A DNA stretch of 64,000 nt from Tetrapyrgos nigripes (GCA_013368315.1 JAACJM010000004.1:124001-188000), one strand, 5' to 3'. Shown: positions 46,316 through 59,576, counted from the first letter of the stretch. Program-made: numbers and translations. Notes: generated from the sequence alone by a model not told the origin.

Positions 46316-46457
46316 GCCGCCGCGTTGCGCGTAGCAGAGCCACGTGAGCGTGTTCCACTAATAAATGACGTCTGACCTCCAAGCACAGCCAAACAAATCC
46401 TCCTAAACCGCGACCATCTAATTTTCATCGTTTCTCGCCAACCACAGTTCCCACAAA
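46316..46457 (+). promoter_or_regulatory. Promoter repeat unit 1 with E-box
   Basis: Upstream block shared by all three F-box genes: a GCGTTGCGCGTA-like start, CACGTGAGCGTG (46341), then CTCCAAGCACAGCCAAACAA and CTAATTTTCATCGTTTC. The palindromic CACGTG lies 117 bp before the ATG. Confidence 0.6.
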
Positions 46458-49238
46458 ATGGCGAGGTCTTCAACGCGCCTTAAGGAGAAATCAAAGATCA
46501 ACCCTAGTGCTTCAACTGATCCTGGTGTCGCCTCCAGCTCTAATGCCACCACGAAGATTCCATCTCGGAAGCGTGCTAGAGTCAGGTCTAAGGAAGTCGA
46601 CTCTACTCTCGGAACCCACGAGGATGAAGATGGCTCAGAAGCCGCGGATAATGATGTCGAAGTCAGCGAAGATCAGGAGTTTGAAGCACCTAAAGCGAGC
46701 CAGAAGCGCAAACGTGGTGGTGCCAAGCAGACGAAGGGCAAGGGCAAGTCAACTGGGCTCGTCGCTGCCGATCCGAAGTTCAAGAAAGTTAGAGGGAAGT
46801 TGGGTATTTTGCACAAGGTCGCGACAGAGATGCCTCTAGATGTTATTTTCGAGGTACGTACTCTGCTCTGTTTCTTGCGGCCAAACTGACATCTATCTCC
46901 GTAGATATTCATGCACCTTGAACCCTCAGACATTCTTAGTCTGTCTCGCACTAACAAGGATCTGCGAAACTTGTTGACGCCCAAATCCTCCGAATACATA
47001 TGGAGAGCTGCTAGAGAGAATGTCGAAGGTTTACCGCCTCCTCCATCTGATATGAACGAAATCCAATACGCCAGTTTGATGTTTGACAGATTTTGTCAGG
47101 TTGGCGATTTCTTCCTCTCATTCTTCTTTGGACGCCGAGCACCATCTTTCTTCACAGGTTTGCAACTATCATCCATGCGACAATGTCTTCTGGTCCATTC
47201 GCCTACGGGCCTGCAAAAAATGTCTCGGCCAAACTACATTGTATGCCTCGGCGACCTTTTCCGTTTACTCTCGACCTCTTAACGATTTCGTAGACTCCTC
47301 GCGCCTGAGCAAATTCGCAAAATCCATGCCTCTGATTATCTTGGGGACGGCCCCGAAATGAGTGACCTTCTCGACCTCGTTCCCTATATATCTCTTCGCG
47401 ATTACAAAAATGGTAAGTCTGGACACAGGTCCCTGAAAATATTATTTGCTCATAAATCGCGTAGTTTGGTATCTGGCTTCAGCTTATCACCAGCGGTACA
47501 CTGAGTTCAAGGCCATCCAACCGGATCCACAGGGTGATCCAGCTCGTTGGTTCGATTGGTATGAATCCAAGGAAGCCGAGAATAATGAACGCATCAAGGT
47601 GAGCTCAAAATTTCACAGAGAAGGTTTAAGGGCGGATGCTCAGTCTCGTATTTCAGGCCAACAAGCCCTATGAAATATGGTTAGGCGAAAGAGAGAATGA
47701 TCGGGGCGACAAAATCGCTGAAAGGCGCAATCAACGCAAGAAGGAGTACGTTTTCCCTTCTTGGACACGAGCTCGGACTTGACGCTATTCTGTAGCATTG
47801 AAGACAGATTGATTACCCTCGGATGGAGCCGTGAAGTCGAAGAACTAAAGAACCAATCAGATTCCTACATTCACCATAAGCAATTTGGAAAAGCAACGAA
47901 ACTGACTGAAGGAGGCTAGTTGATGACTCAATACTTTTCTATTGTCGTCCTCTGATGTCTTTATGCCTTCAGGATGGCAGAAAATTGCTCCTGATTTTCT
48001 CAAGTTGGTGCAAGATACCCGAAACAGCCTACTTCGAGCAGAACGTGCTCCTGTCCTTCGCCCGCGTCATTTAGCTCTACAGCAACTCTACAAGGATTAT
48101 ATTACCAAAAATGCCTCGAAACAGACCAGTATCATCTTCCCTCCTTTTGGGGACATCATGTTCTCGAGAATCTTTGATCCTGTCCTTTGGGACACTCCCC
48201 TGGACGCCCCAGTTACCGATGATGATTTTGCAGACGGGTTCACGAAGATTCCTGCTTTCGTCGAAGAATGGAACAAGAAGACAACCCAAGAGTTGTTGGA
48301 ACTCGTACAAGAATCCGATCCATCCGCAACCGTCGACACTCTTTCTCATGTGACCACAGTCTTTACGTGTCTGGAATGTGGAGTCAAGACGCCCTTGGGC
48401 TATCCACAGGTGCTGAGCCACCCGTGCTTTTCCACGCATCGGAACAAGTCGTTCCTACCTCGAAACGATCCATACGATGCGTATAGTGACCTTGAGCAGT
48501 TCCCCTGGAATCAAGCACTTTCGGCTGATTACAAAGTGAGATACTCGGTTCAATCGAGCGACCGCGTAAAGGCGATTGTACAAGCTTGTGGTCTACAGGC
48601 TTCTGATACCACATTGGACACATTGTACAAGCTCAACCCATTACTGGAGTGCAAGACATGCGCGAGCCCCTTGTATGGAAGGTACTTTTTGCGTTGGAGA
48701 AAGGCAGTAAGCGTTGTTTGTTACTCGTATCAATCTATATATTCACTCATAACCTCCTCTTATCGGTAGCTTCTTCATGAATCCTCTGATAATTCATCAC
48801 ACGAGTTCTCTGTCGACTCTTTCGCTGATATCCAGGACAAGGTACTGGAAGTGGAGAAACCACCTACTATCATGGAGAGCTTTTGGAGAGATGTTTTCAT
48901 CTGCAGCCAGTGTGCTACCCCAGAAACACAGAAACCATATTCAATGACCTTCACCACTCTCAAGGCACATTTGCTGTCGATGTGCGTCCCCATTTTCTGT
49001 CGCAGACGTTTATCCTATCTAATGATTTTGATTATGTAGCCACGGTATACAAAATGATCAAGTCACAGAAGACCATTGGTCATGGAATCCCGATACGCCT
49101 TTATATCAAAGAGTGTCCGAACCGTTCAGAGTGAAGTTGGAAGAGGAGGCAGCCAGTAGATCGGGTGGTGACGCTGCAGATGATGGTCCGGCGGAAACAA
49201 CTACGGAGGGCGTCGTAGGCGGTGAAGCAGCGAGTTGA
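46458..49238 (+). CDS. F-box protein, tandem copy 1
   Basis: Start MARSSTRLKEKS at 46458. An acidic, Lys-rich nuclear-type N-terminus (SRKRARVR, KRKRGG) leads to an F-box (MPLDVIFEIFMHLEPSDILS, LRNLLTPKSSEYIW), split by an intron. Then come a Cys-rich stretch (VCNYHPCDNVFW, RACKKCLGQ), a long C-terminal region with CLECGVKTPLGY, KPYEIWLGERENDRGDK and GWQKIAPDFLKLVQDTR, and a second Cys motif (FICSQCATPETQ). About nine introns. The final intron (GTGCGTCCCC to TTATGTAG, about 48981-49039) puts the C-terminus in a different frame, ending GGEAAS at 49238. F-box proteins link substrates to SCF ubiquitin ligases. Roughly 750-800 residues; no break seen. Confidence 0.78.
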
Positions 49239-49654
49239 AGTAAACTCAAGCGTTCTTGGTGTCGCTGTTTTCTTGGACACCTACTTTTTAAAATTTCAAG
49301 GACTGTTGTCTTCCTGTCGCATGATTTGTACATGCTCCTGTGATAGTCCGACATTTTGCAGAACTTTTCACTCATAAATATCCATCAATTTCTGAAGGAA
49401 TGATGCTCACTAGGTGGTCGCTGGAAATGACTACGTTTCAACTACTTTCCAGGTTGGGCCACGCCGGCGAGAAACGCAGTGCATGAGTGAGTCATACTCG
49501 ATATCAAAGGATTTGATACTGGGAGACAGAAAATAGTCGAGCAAACGGTCATTGTCCTCGCTGAGACAAAGACTGACGAGTGAGGGGAGGTGTGTCCCCG
49601 GTCGTATGTATATGATGGTGTCAGATGGAAAAATGAAAAATGATTACTAATTGA

Positions 49655-49790
49655 ACCGCTGCGTTGCGAGTAACAGAGCCACGTGAGCGTGTTCTAAAAG
49701 ACGCCTGACCTCCAAGCACAGCCAAACAAATCCTCCTAAACCGCGACCATCTAATTTTCATCGTTTCTTGCCAACCACAGCTCCCAGCAA
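49655..49790 (+). promoter_or_regulatory. Promoter repeat unit 2 with E-box
   Basis: Same block as at 46316 with small changes; CACGTG at 49680, 111 bp before the ATG. Confidence 0.6.
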
Positions 49791-52587
49791 ATGGCGAGGT
49801 CTTCAGCTCGCGTCAAAGAGAAAGTAGAGATCAACCCTAGTGCTCCATCTGATCCTGGTGTCGCCTCTAGCTCTAATGCCACCACAATGATCCCATCTCG
49901 GAAGCGTGCTAGAGTCAGGTCTGAGGAAGTCGACTCTACTCTCGGAACCCATGAGGATGAAGATGGCTCAGAAGTCGTTGATAATGATGTCGTAGTAAGC
50001 GAAGATGAGGAGTTTGACGTACCTAAATCTCTGAAGCGCAAACGTGATGGTGCCAAGCAGACGAAGGGTAAGGGCAAGTCAACTGGGCTCGTCGCTGCCG
50101 ATCCGAAGTTCAAGAAAGTTAGAGGGAAGTTGGGTATTTTGCACAAGGTCGCGACAGAGATGCCTTTAGATGTCATTTTCGAGGTACATACCCTGCTCTG
50201 TTTCTTGGGGCCAAGCTGACATCTATCTCCGTAGATATTTATGTACCTTGAACCCCTAGACATTCTTAGTCTGTCTCGCACTAGCAAGGACCTGCGAAAC
50301 TTGTTGACGTCCAAGTCCTCCGAATACATATGGAGAGCTGCTAGAGAGAATGCCGAAGATTTACCGCCTCCTCCATCTGACATGAACGAAATGCAATATG
50401 CCAGTTTGATATTTGACAGATATTGTCAGGTTGGCGATTCCTTCCTCTCATTCGTCTTTGGATGCTGAGCACCATCTCTCCTTAAAGGTTTGCAACTATC
50501 ATTCATGCGACAACGTCTTTTGGGCCATAAAAATGAGGGCCTGCAAAAAATGTCTTGGCCAAACTACATTGTATGTCTTGGCAACCTTTTCCATATACTC
50601 TCAACCTCCTAACAAATTTCGTAGACTCCTCACGTCTGAGCAGATTTGCGACATGCATGCCTCTGATTATATCAGGGACTCCACCAAAATTAATTCACTT
50701 CTTGACCTCGTTCCCTGTATATCCCTTCGCACTCGCGGTAACAGAAATGGTAAGTCTGGATACATACCCATGAAAATGTTATTTGCTCATAAATTGCGTA
50801 GTTTGGTATCTGGCTTCAGCTTATCGCCAGCGATACACTGAGTTCAAGGCCATCCAACCCGAACTACAGGGAAATCTATCTCGTTGGATGGATTGGTATA
50901 GGTCCAAGCTAGCCGAGAATAATGAACGCATCCAGGTAGCTCAAAATTTCAACGAAGAATAAGACGGATGCTCAGTCTTGAATTTCAGGCCAACAAGCCC
51001 TACGAAATATGGTTAGGCGAAAGAGAGAACGACCGGGGCGACAAAATCGCTGAAAGGCGCAATCAACGCAAGAAGGAGTACGTTTTCCCTTCTTTGACAC
51101 GAACTTGGACTTAACGCTATTCTGTAGCATTGAAGACAGACTGATTGCCCTCGGATGGGGCCGCGAAGTTGAGGAACTAAAGAAGCAGCAAGCATATTCC
51201 TACATTCGCCATAAGCAATTTGGAACAGCAACGAAACTGACTGAAGGAGGTTAGTTGCTGATTCCATACTTTTCTATCGTCGTCCTCTGATGTCTCTATC
51301 CATTCAGGATGGCAGAAAATTGCTCCTGATTTTCTCAAGTTGATGCAAGATACCCGAGACGACCGACTTCGAGTGGAACGTGCTGCTGTCCTTCGCAAGC
51401 GTCATTTAGCTCTACAGCGACTCTATAAGGATTATATTGCCAACAATGCCTCGGAACAGACCAGTACCATCTTCCCTCCTTTTGGGGACATCATGTTCTC
51501 GAAAATCTTTGATCCTGTCCTTTGGGACACTCCCCTGGACACTATAGTTACCGACGACGACTTTGCAGACGGGTTCACGAAGATTCCTGCTTTCGTCGAA
51601 GAATGGAACAAGAAGACAACCCAAGAGTTGTTGGAACTCGTACAAAAATCCGAGCCATCCGCAACCGTCGACACTCTTTCCCATGTGACCACAGTATTTA
51701 CGTGTCTGGAATGTGTCGGAGTCAAGACGCCCTTGGGCTATCAACAGGTGTTGAGCCACCCATGCTTTTCCACGCTTCGGAGCAAGTCGTTCTTACCTCG
51801 AAACGATCCATACGATGCATACAGTAACCTTATGCAGTTCCCCTGGAATCAAGCACTTTCGGATGTTTACAAAGTGAGATACTCGGCTCAATCGAGCGAC
51901 CGCGTAAAGGCGATTTTGCAAGCTTGTGGTCTACAGGCTTCTGATACCACATTGGACACATTGGACAACCTCAATCCATTACTGGAGTGCAAGACATGCG
52001 CGAACCCCTTGTATGGAAGGTACTTTTTGCGTTGGAGAAAGGCAGTAAGCGTTGTTTGTTATTCGTATCAGTCTATATATTCACCCATAACCTCCTCTCT
52101 TATCGACAGCTTGCTCATCAATCCGTTGATAATTCATCACACGAGTTCTATGTCGACTCTTTCGCTGATATCCAGGACAAGGTACTGGAAGTGGAGAAAC
52201 CACCTGTTATCATGGAGAGCTATTGGAAAAAAGCTTTCATCTGCAACCAGTGTACCCCCCCAGAAGAAACACAGGAGCCGAATTCAATGACCTTCACCAC
52301 TCTCAAGGCACATTTGTTGTCGATGTGCGTGCCCATTTTCTGTCGCAGACGTTTGCCCTATCTAATGATTTTGACTATGTAGCCACGGTATACAAAATGA
52401 TCAAGTCACAGAAGACCATTGGTCATGGAATCCCGATACGCCTTTATATCAAAGAGTGTCCGAACCGTTCAGAGTGAAGTTGGAAGAGGAGATAGCCAGT
52501 GGATCGAGTGGTGATGCTGCGGCTGATGGTCCCACGAAAACAACCACGGAGGGCCTCGTAGGCAGTGCCAGTGAAGCAGCGAGTTGA
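49791..52587 (+). CDS. F-box protein, tandem copy 2
   Basis: Near-identical architecture to copy 1, same intron positions: MARSSARVKEKV start, F-box MPLDVIFE/IFMYLEPLDIL, Cys-rich CNYHSCDNVFWAIKMRACKK, GERENDRGDKIAERRNQRKK, GWQKIAPDFLKLMQDTRDDR and FICNQCTPPEETQ. The CxxC motif has one extra residue (CLECVGVKTPL), and the second zinc-like motif has inserted residues. It ends in the tail frame at 52587. The spacing from copy 1 (ATG to ATG) is 3333 bp. Confidence 0.78.
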
Positions 52588-52750
52588 AGTAAACTCAAGC
52601 GTTCTTGGTGCCGCTCTTTTCGTGTACACGTACTTTTTTTTTCAAGGACCGTTGTCTTCCTGTCGCACGATTTGTACATGCTCCTGTTGTAGTCCGACAT
52701 TTTGCACTCGTAAATATTCATCAATTTCTGAAGCAATGAGCGGATGATAT

Positions 52751-52890
52751 GGCCGCCGCGTTCCGCGTAAGAGAGCCACGTGAGCGTGTTTCACTAATAA
52801 CTCCTCAGGCTCCAAGCACAGCCAAACAAATCCTCCTAAACTGCGACCATCTAATTTTCATCGTTTCTTGCCACCCAGAGCTCCCAGCAA
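52751..52890 (+). promoter_or_regulatory. Promoter repeat unit 3 with E-box
   Basis: Same block as at 46316; CACGTG at 52777, 114 bp before the ATG. Confidence 0.6.
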
Positions 52891-55678
52891 ATGGCGAGGT
52901 CTTCAGCTCGCCTTAAAGAGAAAGCAGAGATCAACCCTAGTGCTCCATCTGATCCTGGTGTCGCCTCCAGCTCTAATGCCACCACAATGATTCCATCTCG
53001 GAAGCGTGCCAGAGTCAGGTCTGAGGAAGTCGACTCTACTCTCGGAACCCGTGAGGACGAAGATGGCTTAGAAGTCGTTGATGATGATGTCGAAGTAAGC
53101 GAAGACGAGGAGTTTGAAGCACCTAAATCTCTGAAGCGCAAACGTCATGGTGCCAAGCAGACAAAGGGCAAGGGCAAGTCAACTGGGCTTGTCGCTACCG
53201 ATCCCAAGTTCAAGAAAGTTAGAGGAACGTTGGGTCTTTTGCACAAGGTCGCGACAGATATGCCTTTAGATGTCATTTTCGAGGTACGTACATACGCTGT
53301 TCTGTTTCTTGGGCCAAACTGACATCTATCTCCGTAGATATTCATGTACCTTGAACCCCTAGACATTCTTAGTCTGTCTCGCACTAACAAAGATCTGCGA
53401 AACTTGCTGACGCCCAAATCCTCCGGGTACATATGGAAAGCTGCTGGAGAGAATATCGAAGATTTACCGCCTCCTCCATCTGACATGAACGAAGTGCAAT
53501 ACGCCAGTTTGATGTTTGACAGATATTGTCAGGTTGGCGTTTCCTTCCTCTTTCATTCCTCTTTGGACACCGAGCACCATCTCTCTTCACAGGTCTGCAA
53601 CTATCATTCATGCAACAACGTCTTCTGGTCCATTCGCCTACGGGCCTGCAAAAAATGTCTCGGCCAAACTACATTGTATGTCTCAGCGACAGGTTTTCCG
53701 TATAGTCTCGACCTTCTAACAGTTTTCGTAGACTCCTCACGTCTGAGCAGGTTCGCAACATCTATGCCTCTGATTATATCAGGGACTCCACCAAAATGAG
53801 TTCACTTTTCGACCTCGTTCCCTACTTATTCCTTCGCACTCGCGGTCGCAGAAGTGGTAAGTCTGGGCACATGTCCTTGAAAATGTTATTAGCTCATAAA
53901 TCACGTAGTTTGGTACCTAGCTTCAGCTATTCGTCAGCGATACACTGAGTTCAAGGCCATCCAACCTGAACTACAAGGCGATCCATCTCGTTGGTTTGAT
54001 TGGCATGCGTCCAAGCGAGCCGAGAATAATGAACGCGTTAAGGTGAGCTCAAATTTTCAAAGAAGGTTAAGACGGATGCTCAGTCTCGAGTTTCAGGCCA
54101 ACAAGCCCTATGAAATATGGCTAGGCGAAAGAGAGAACGACCGGGGCGACAAAATCGCTGAAAGGCGCAATCAACGCAAGAAGGAGTACGTTTTCCCTTC
54201 TTTGACACGAACTCGGACTTGACGCTATTCTGTAGCATTGAAGACAGACTGATTGCTCTCGGATGGGGCCGCGAAGTCGAGGAACTAAAGAAGCAGCGAG
54301 CATTTTCCTACATTCACCATAAGCAATTCGGAACAGCAACGAAACTGACTCAAGGAGGTTAGTTGCCGATTCCATACTTTTCTATTGTCGTCTCCTGATG
54401 TCTCTCTCCCTTTAGGATGGCAGAAAATTGCTCCTGATTTTCTCAAGTTGGTGCAAGATACCCGAGACAACCGACTTCGAGCAGAACGTACTGCTGTCCT
54501 TCGCACGCGTCATTTAGCTCTACAGCGACTCTACAACGATTATATTGCCAAGAATGCCTCGGAACAGACCAGTGCCACCTTCCCTCCTTTTGGCGACATC
54601 ATGTTCTCGAAAATCTTTGAACCTGTCCTTTGGGACACTCCCCTGGACACTATAGTTACCGACGACGATTCTTCAGATGGGTTCACGAAGATTCCCACTT
54701 TCGTTGAAGAATGGAACAAGAAAACAACCCAAGAGTTATTGGAACTCGTACAAAAATCCGATCCATCTGCAACCGTCGACACTCTTTCTCGTGTGACCAC
54801 AGTGTTTACGTGTCCGGGATGGTGTAGAGTCAAGACGCCCTTGGGTTATCCACAGGTGCTTAGCCACCCGTGCTTTTCCACGCGTTGTAACAACTCGTTC
54901 TCACCTCGAAACGATCCATACGATGCGTACAGTGACCTTATGCAGTTCCCCTGGAATCAAGCACTTTCAGTTGGTTACAAAATGAGATACTCGGCTCAAT
55001 CGAGCGACCGCGTAAAGGCGATTTTGCAAGCTTGTGGTCTACAGGCTTCTGATACCACATTGGACACATTGGACAAGCTCAACCCATTACTGGAGTGCAA
55101 GACATGCGCGAGCCCCTTGTATGGAAGGTACTTTTTGCGTTGGAGAAAGGCAGTAAGCGTTGTTTGTTATTCGTATCCGTCTATATATTCACCCATAACC
55201 TCCTCTTATCGACAGCTTGCTCATCAATCCGTTGATAATTCATCACACGAGTTCTCTGTCGACTCTTTCGCTGATATCCAGGACAAAGTACTGGAAGTGG
55301 AGAAACGACCTACTATCATGGAGAGCTATTGGAGAGATGTTTTCATCTGCAGTCAGTGTGCTACCCCAGAAACACAGAAGCCGCATTCAATGACTTTCAC
55401 CACTCTCAAGGCACATTTGCTATCGATGTGCGTGCCCATTTTCTGTCGCAGACGTTTACCCTATCTAATGATTTTGATTATGTAGCCACGGTATACAAAA
55501 TGATCAAGTCACAGAAGACCATTGGTCATGGAATCCCGATACGCCTTTATATCAAAGAGTGTCCGAACCGTTCAGAGTGAAGTTGGAAGAGGAGGCAGCC
55601 AGTGGATCGGGCGGTTACACTGCAACTGATGGTCTGGCGGCTACGGAGGGTGTCGTAGGCGGTGAAGCAGCGAGTTGA
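52891..55678 (+). CDS. F-box protein, tandem copy 3
   Basis: Third copy, 3100 bp after copy 2: MARSSARLKEKA start, MPLDVIFE/IFMYLEPLDIL, GRYFLRWRKAV and FICSQCATPETQKP. The first zinc-like motif is changed: CPGWCRVKTPLGY in place of CLECGVKTPLGY, so CxxC has become CxxxC. Ends at 55678 in the tail frame after the same final intron. It looks intact otherwise. Confidence 0.78.
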
Positions 55679-55929
55679 AGTAAACTCAAGCGTTCTTGGT
55701 GCCGCTCTTTTCGTGTACACGTACTTTTTTTTCAAGGACCGTTGTCTTCCTGTCGCACGATTTGTACATGTTCCTGTCATAGTCCGAGATTTTGTAGAAC
55801 TTTTCACTCATAAATAGTCATCGATTTCTGAATGAATGATGCTCCCTACGTCGTTATTTTGCATAAGAAACCTCCGTGGGCTGAGCGCTCCCAGTGAAAA
55901 CCGACGCTGGCCATAATGCCATAACCGTT

Positions 55930-56130
55930 GGAATACGAATTTGGAAGAGGAAACACAGAGCGATTCAGGCGTTGACACCGTAGCTGTCGCAGCAACGACT
56001 GCTATCGAAGCAGCGAGCTGAAGTAGATTGAAGCAGAAGCACAGTGTTTTTTTCTTCTTCTCCGTTTCGACCCTATCGCACACTTTGTACTCATGGTCCC
56101 GGAGTTGCAGAATATTCTACTATCATTGAG
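55930..56130 (+). pseudogene. Relic 3' end of a fourth F-box copy
   Basis: The plus strand reads LEEETQSDSGVDTVAVAA and IEAAS then a stop, similar to the C-terminal tail LEEEAAS...GGEAAS of the three genes. The following 3' untranslated bases also match: GAAGCAGCGAG(C/T)TGAAGTA, then CTATCGCACACTTTGTAC against CCTGTCGCACGATTTGTAC. No upstream exons remain. It abuts the 3' end of the convergent oxidase gene. Confidence 0.65.
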
Positions 56131-56172
56131 CTGATTATCTTTCTACTCCTGTTGCCACCAGTCACCACTCGT

Positions 56173-57908
56173 CTAATCGTGCTTCCATCCCGGAAGGTCA
56201 GCCAGATCTTTCGCAGGTGCCGCACGACGAGATTTTCGAGCATCACCAGATCCAGGACGCCAACGCCATGCTTCCAACATGTCTCGCTGCACCGTTCCCT
56301 CTAAGAGCTCCACGATATGTTTGCCAATCTGAGAAATAATTCAGTCAAGTAAAGGACTGAATTTACTAGGACTCACAATCGGCAATAACTTGAAAGAATG
56401 TCTACAACGATTTGGAGTGATCAGATATTGACCAGAATACATGCAAATGAAACCAACGTACCCACTGTCCCCAGTAGCCAAGAAGAAATTCTTCCACCTC
56501 GGGTCTTCACAGATCAGCAAATTCGCATCAGGAGTATCCGTACACCAGCACATTGCCCTGTTAAACAGTTCCCTTTCCTTGAACCTAGGCAGATATGTCG
56601 CAATAGCTTTCTTAATCGTGATTTCAGATACGTCTGGATATGTATCTGTCGGGTGTTGGGCATGCGAACGTGGGACAGAGACTTTCTTAGGCTCAGAAGC
56701 GCCAAATGGTTGGTGCATCTTGTAATGTGTAAAACCAGGGAACTCGTCGCAGACTTTGATTACACCATGTCTGCCGAAAAGAAAAAGGTCAAAGGTCAAA
56801 CAGCAGAACAATACTCATGTATCGCTAGCTGTACGCACTCATTCGGTTCAAAGAAAAATCCAATATCCTCGTTATACACGACAGGACAGCCAGCGTACTC
56901 TTTTGCTTCCTCTGGGGTCAGCTGTATGTGAGCAAGAACCCAGCACTGCATACACTCATTAGCATGTCGAGTACAAGCTTGAAATACTACCCGCACCTTC
57001 GAGCAACACTGGTCTTCCAAATCGACGAGAGTCGGACTCCAAGCCCCGGATGCCAAAACCACTCTATCAGCCATATAACGGGTTCCATCCTTTGCTAAGA
57101 CTCCAAGACACGTCTTTCCGTCGTCAGATAGTATCAGACTTTCAAAGGTACCGGAACTGGACAAGGAACGCTCAATGAGTAGGATGTGAAGCAATGGTGA
57201 CATCGAAAACGCACTCTCCAAAGCTAAACTGCACACCATGCCTCACTAGTTCTTTTCCAACCGAATCAATGGCCTTTGCAGCAGCTAACCATCCGCTTCG
57301 CTCAAAAAATAGCCCCTTCCATCCCTAGATATGGTCAGTACAGATAGAGATGTGAAAATGGCTAGACGTACCTTAATCTGGTCGCGAGATAATTTGGGTG
57401 CATATCTCAGAATTTCGTCCTCGTTATCTAACCATTCAGCGGTATCTCCGAGACCAGCGTTTCGTAGGTCTTCCAAAGTAGTCCTGAGGTTTTCGATACC
57501 TGTTCTCGAGCCCGAGCATTCTAGCTGTCTGAGAACGTCAGTGACAAGTGTGTGGAATCGTTTATTGGCGGCGCACCTGCCCAGTCTTATGATAATAGGG
57601 TGCGAAAGTGGGGTCGTTCGTCCTGATCACAAGTAGTTAGTGGTTGAGAGTCCCGTGCGAGGAAAAGAGACGCACCACATATCCTCAGCCTCCAGACTAA
57701 GCTGCTTATCCACCGGATTCCTCAAACTGATACCCATAATCTTGTTCAAATCATTTCCGGCACTTTGAGCACTTGGAATGGGATAGACATCCAGAACCCG
57801 AATGTTGTGATAGCCCTTGCGGGCAAGATGAAGAGCAGTTGATGAGCCTATGGTACCACCACCGCCAACAATGAGGAGAGGAGACTCCAAGGTTAACGTT
57901 GACGACAT
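56173..57908 (-). CDS. FAD-dependent amine oxidase (sarcosine/fructosyl-amino-acid type)
   Basis: DAO-family flavoenzyme of the sarcosine oxidase/fructosyl amino-acid oxidase group, oxidising secondary amines to release hydrogen peroxide. It starts at 57908 (MSSTLTLESP). The dinucleotide-binding loop is IVGGGGTIGSSTALHLARKG. Further motifs are GWKGLFFERSGWLAAAKAID, YMADRVVLASGAWSP (second FAD region) and CWCTDTPDANLLICEDP with LATGDSGHSFKLLP, typical of this group. It ends DLPGWKHD at 56173. Introns are short; a 60-nt one near 57200 (GTGCGT to TGTCCAG) restores frame. About 430 residues. No peroxisomal SKL-type end is seen. Convergent with the F-box array. Confidence 0.8.
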
Positions 57909-58976
57909 CAGGGTAGGCCGGAAGCTGGAAGAGTTGGCCGGGTCAACTCACACCAGTTATTCCGGCCCGGAGACACTTTAGCGGGTTCAGAATGCGAGGG
58001 TTATGTGGCTGACGATCGTAGTAAGTACGATGGAGGCCGTAATTGCAGGCATTTAGGAAAGTACAGTGGGAGGAGACTTGAAGGACATGGTTACCCAGAT
58101 CTTTCACGACGTGGGGAAATTTTGAAGAACAAATAGAGTAAATAACGAACAAATAATTTGTACTCTCAATTTTTCTCCTCCCCCTAGAATGTCTGGGTAC
58201 GAAACTAGTTTGGCTGCCATCCGCGCAGTTGTTCAAATTCTCACGTTTCTATCTCCTCGACGATCTGAACAAATATAAGTAGTATCCGAACCTTATTTTC
58301 GGAGTTGAAGCTCTTTGTACGCGAAACGGACCTCAAACGCATCCTGTCGTTTTGGGTAGACGGCGGAATATTTATTCCATGCTTTCACCGGATAAATATT
58401 CGGAGTCGGGGGAGTCCAGAAGGAAAAAGATACGACAACCTAAAACTTCTGGACGACAGACTGCTGTAAATCCGTGTAGATACATGAATGTCATTTTGGA
58501 ACTCTAGAAGGTATAAGATGAGATATAGAAAACTTGAGAGAAAGAAAATGCAGGAGGGAGATAAAGGGGACGGTGGTGGGTTTGAAAGGATATGTGTATC
58601 AATACTCGATATGCATGTGAGAGTGAGCGGTGGAGAGAAAGGGATGAGTGGTGGAAGAAGGGGATGGTGGTGGGTCGAAGATTAAGCTTGTGTAGAGACA
58701 AACGGAAAATATATCCTATGGATGATGGACGTAAGAAGTCAAGAGAGGACCAGGTCACGTTATCGCGATGTCAGAGTCTTATGTATTTGTGTATGATACC
58801 AGACGTGAAAAAGGACAGTAAGACTTAGTGACATGTAAGAGGTAAAACTTTACATATGTATGATAGTATGTGATGATGGAACAAGTAATGTGGACGATGG
58901 AAATGAGAGAGGAGGATACATGAACGGAATACAGGAGCGTGTTGTACTAGAATATAATGAGGAACTGGTGTGATGT
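57909..58976. other. Intergenic, purine-rich, no gene
   Basis: Promoter region of the oxidase followed by a G/A-rich stretch at 58550-58680. The small ORFs have no support. Confidence 0.45.
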
Positions 58977-59575
58977 TTAAGCGTTAAGTCGTTGGTGAAG
59001 GCGGTTGCGGGCGTGTACTCTATCAATATGAACAGTGGCACAGGTATGAAGGTCCCTCCAGTAGCGAGTGAAGGCACTGGACTTCCATCTACCACACATC
59101 TTAACATACTCCGGGTTGACACCGTCTTGCAAAAGAAGGGAGGTGCCGCCGATGCGGAAGGAATGGCCTGTGAATCTGGGGTAGCCTTCTCTGGTCCATA
59201 CTTCATTGCACAGCGCGAGGAAGTGGGATTTCGTCATCACTTTGAGTTTGCCGGAGTCGTCTCAATAAGACATGAAGGGATCTTGAGGAGAAAGGCGGTT
59301 TGCGCGGACATGGGCATGTGTGGCCTTCATGGCGTTGAGCGAGCCGTGGTACGCATGGATATGGACGTCGTCGCCTTTGAAGATGGAAGTTTTCGTACTG
59401 GGAAGGTGCATGGACATAGGGCCATATTTGGAAGCAGGCGTGGGTGGAGGGAGTTCAACAACGTCTTGAACACGGGGATGTTTGGATGGATCGAAAAGGT
59501 GAGGGTCAGAGTTTTTGGGGAGATATTCGCCCAGACTAATGAAGCAGCAAATATTCAGCGTAGGGTGACCAGTCA
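58977..59575 (-). pseudogene. Tyrosine recombinase relic
   Basis: The minus strand reads GEYLPKNSDPHLFDPSKHP, LHLPSTKTSIFKGDDVH, then after an in-frame TGA TKSHFLALCNEVWTREGYPR, FTGHSFRIGGTSLLLQDGVN and MCGRWKSSAFTRYWRDL, ending at 58977. The HSFR..G...L stretch and the GRWxSxAFxRYWR motif are the catalytic core of a tyrosine recombinase of the kind found in fungal Crypton- or DIRS-like elements. The stop before the core and the absence of the 5' half make it inactive. The retrotransposon LTR lies directly upstream of it. Confidence 0.7.
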
Positions 59576-59576
59576 G

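Noticed and set aside
48883..55580. ORFs ending IKECPNRSE and ORFs ending in CVPIFCRRR at each F-box 3' end
   Set aside because: Both read through a proper GT-AG intron; the spliced frame gives a shared acidic tail ending GEAAS in all three copies.
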